Shown: in pieces, positions 62,982-64,000 of the stretch
How the letters are laid out: each line of letters opens with the position of its first letter
Position numbering within the stretch: the first letter of the stretch is position 1
Source: Pseudomonas putida
GTDB taxonomy: Bacteria > Pseudomonadota > Gammaproteobacteria > Pseudomonadales > Pseudomonadaceae
Direction: 5' to 3'
NCBI RefSeq assembly: GCF_028682635.1
Contig: NZ_JANHLK010000023.1
Location: 37,540 to 101,539, forward strand
Length of the DNA stretch: 64,000 nucleotides
Made by a program: the position numbers and the translations under genes
Notes under the pieces: model-generated
What the model saw: the letters and a program-made list of their open reading frames with translations, nothing else
Told to the model about the DNA's origin: nothing
The model's database searches: none

Positions 62982-63770
62982 ATGGAAATTATTAAGCCAC
63001 CTCTGGGTAAGGGCGAACAATCGCCTTCGTCAGGCCTGGTGATCTCATCATCCGGGCAGCCTGCACCGGTCAATGCGCTCAGTTACGTGCAAACCAGGGT
63101 TGTACCGCTGCGGGCAGAGCACCTGGAGCGCCATCGCATTGTCGCCTACAACAAGAATTCGAACATGGGCTGGGCGTTCGACCTGCTGCGTACCCAGGTC
63201 CTCAAGGCCATGGAGGAAAATGGCTGGCGCACGCTCGCCATCACCTCGCCGACTCCGGAGGCGGGCAAGTCGGTGTTGGCGATCAACCTTGCCATGAGTA
63301 TCGCGCACCACACGACCAAGACAGCGCTGCTGGTGGATTTCGATTTGCGTTGTCCCAAGGTGGGTAACTACCTGGGGCTGCCGATGGAAAAATCGCTCAA
63401 TGAATTGCTGACCAACGAAGCGGAACTGCAGGAGGTCCTGGTCAATCCGACCTTGCCGCGTTTTGTGGTCCTGCCAACACGCGAACCGGTCCCGCTGTCC
63501 ACCGAGGTGCTGTCGTCGCCGGCGGTGGGGGAATTGATCATGGATTTGCGCGATCGCTACAGCTCTCGCGTCGTGATCTTCGACTTGCCGCCGGTGCTCA
63601 GTTCGGACGATGTGATTACCATCCTGCCCAAGTTCGACTGCGTGCTGCTGGTGGTCGCCAATGGCATGAACACCAAGAAAGAGATCGAGGAAAGCCTGCA
63701 TCACCTGGGCAGGGCCAACCTGATCGGCACGGTGCTGAACAAGTCCGGGCCGGCGAAACGTCCTTACTAA
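62982..63770 (+). CDS. CpsD/CapB-type tyrosine kinase-like ATPase
   Basis: The 262-residue product has the Walker A variant SPTPEAGKSVLAIN, the Walker A' LLVDFDLRC and Walker B VVIFDLPPVLSSDD of BY-kinases, and an N-terminal extension. A typical C-terminal tyrosine cluster is missing: only the final residue is Tyr (AKRPY), so autophosphorylation there would be limited. It acts with the Wzz-type protein. ATG 62982 has an AAGGAA site. The operon as seen ends here, followed by REP DNA. Confidence 0.88.
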   Translation: MEIIKPPLGKGEQSPSSGLVISSSGQPAPVNALSYVQTRVVPLRAEHLERHRIVAYNKNSNMGWAFDLLRTQVLKAMEENGWRTLAITSPTPEAGKSVLAINLAMSIAHHTTKTALLVDFDLRCPKVGNYLGLPMEKSLNELLTNEAELQEVLVNPTLPRFVVLPTREPVPLSTEVLSSPAVGELIMDLRDRYSSRVVIFDLPPVLSSDDVITILPKFDCVLLVVANGMNTKKEIEESLHHLGRANLIGTVLNKSGPAKRPY

Positions 63771-63844
63771 TGCTCTGGCTTCTCGGGTCGTCGCTGAAGG
63801 CGGCCTGGCAGCCGACCCATCTTCCACGGCCGTACCCGATCCAC

Positions 63845-64000
63845 TGTAGGAGCTGGCTTGCCAGCGAAGACGGCCTCAAGGTCGACCAATCTCTCACGGC
63901 TGTATTCGATCCCCTGTAGGAGCGGCTTGTCGGGTCGCCGCATCGCAGCGATGGCGGCATAACGGCCACCACCGCATCGCCAGCAAGCCGGCTCCTACAG
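63845..64000. repeat. REP cluster at the window end
   Basis: A TGTAGGAGCTGGCTTGCCAGCG copy at 63845, CTGTAGGAGCGGCTTGTCGGG at 63914, then the GTCGCCGCATCGCAGCGATGG element and a final GCATCGCCAGCAAGCCGGCTCCTACA. No gene is seen in 63771-64000; the repeats run to the end. Confidence 0.85.

Overview
The window is chromosomal DNA from a Pseudomonas, most likely of the P. fluorescens / P. putida lineage. The support is high GC, dense genes, Pseudomonas-type protein families (LdcA/LdcB, PA4872-type oxaloacetate decarboxylase, AruF/AruG-like acyltransferases, Pcs, LigD, DUF2790) and many REP/REPIN palindromes of several families in the gaps. No tRNA, rRNA, insertion sequence, prophage or CRISPR was seen.

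Layout. 1-6.5 kb: end of a GGDEF protein, a secreted M20 peptidase, a large tandem REPIN array, then on the minus strand an oxaloacetate decarboxylase and an AruF/AruG-like pair. 6.9-16 kb: histidine phosphatase plus CobF, FtrA-like regulator with a divergent rhodanese, orphan amino-acid binding protein plus an M14 deacylase-like protein, a possible truncated gene followed by a membrane protein, a secreted esterase, a DcrB-like protein, a RelE/ParE toxin-antitoxin pair with a frameshifted toxin, and a membrane protein. 16-22 kb: CoA-transferase/thiolase operon (dhcA-dhcB-atoB type) with divergent LysR, a sirtuin and a methyltransferase.

22.5-30 kb is the most interesting region. It has an acetamidase/formamidase-like protein with a zinc ribbon, a DUF692 (MNIO/BufB-type) enzyme with its DUF2063 (BufC-type) partner but no recognisable precursor peptide, a two-component system, two small secreted Cys-containing proteins, and a DipZ-type DsbD/thioredoxin fusion. 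A composite DNA motif (TGTATC-N4-TGTATC-N13-GATACA, spacing identical in four copies) lies before three of these transcription units and suggests one regulon.

30-46 kb: AraC regulator divergent from DUF4242 and a methyltransferase, phosphatidylcholine synthase, a TerB/DUF533 protein, a cupin, a K+ channel-like protein, DNA ligase D, a DUF3313 lipoprotein, a FadL-type porin, small unknown proteins and the ldcB-ldcA operon. The 3' end of ldcA is followed by two extra, slightly divergent tandem copies of its tail with a REPIN.

46-57 kb: ohr, then a GcvA-type LysR and a seven-gene catabolic cluster (Rieske oxygenase, aldehyde dehydrogenase, rubredoxin-reductase fusion, FAD oxidoreductase, cupin, MFS, BCCT) that looks built to import and dealkylate a quaternary or tertiary amine. 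57-64 kb: remnants of a LysR and an efflux fusion protein, a TetR gene, mug, and an exopolysaccharide export module (PEP-CTERM-like protein, Wza-type export protein, outer-membrane barrel, Wzz-type protein, tyrosine-kinase-like ATPase).
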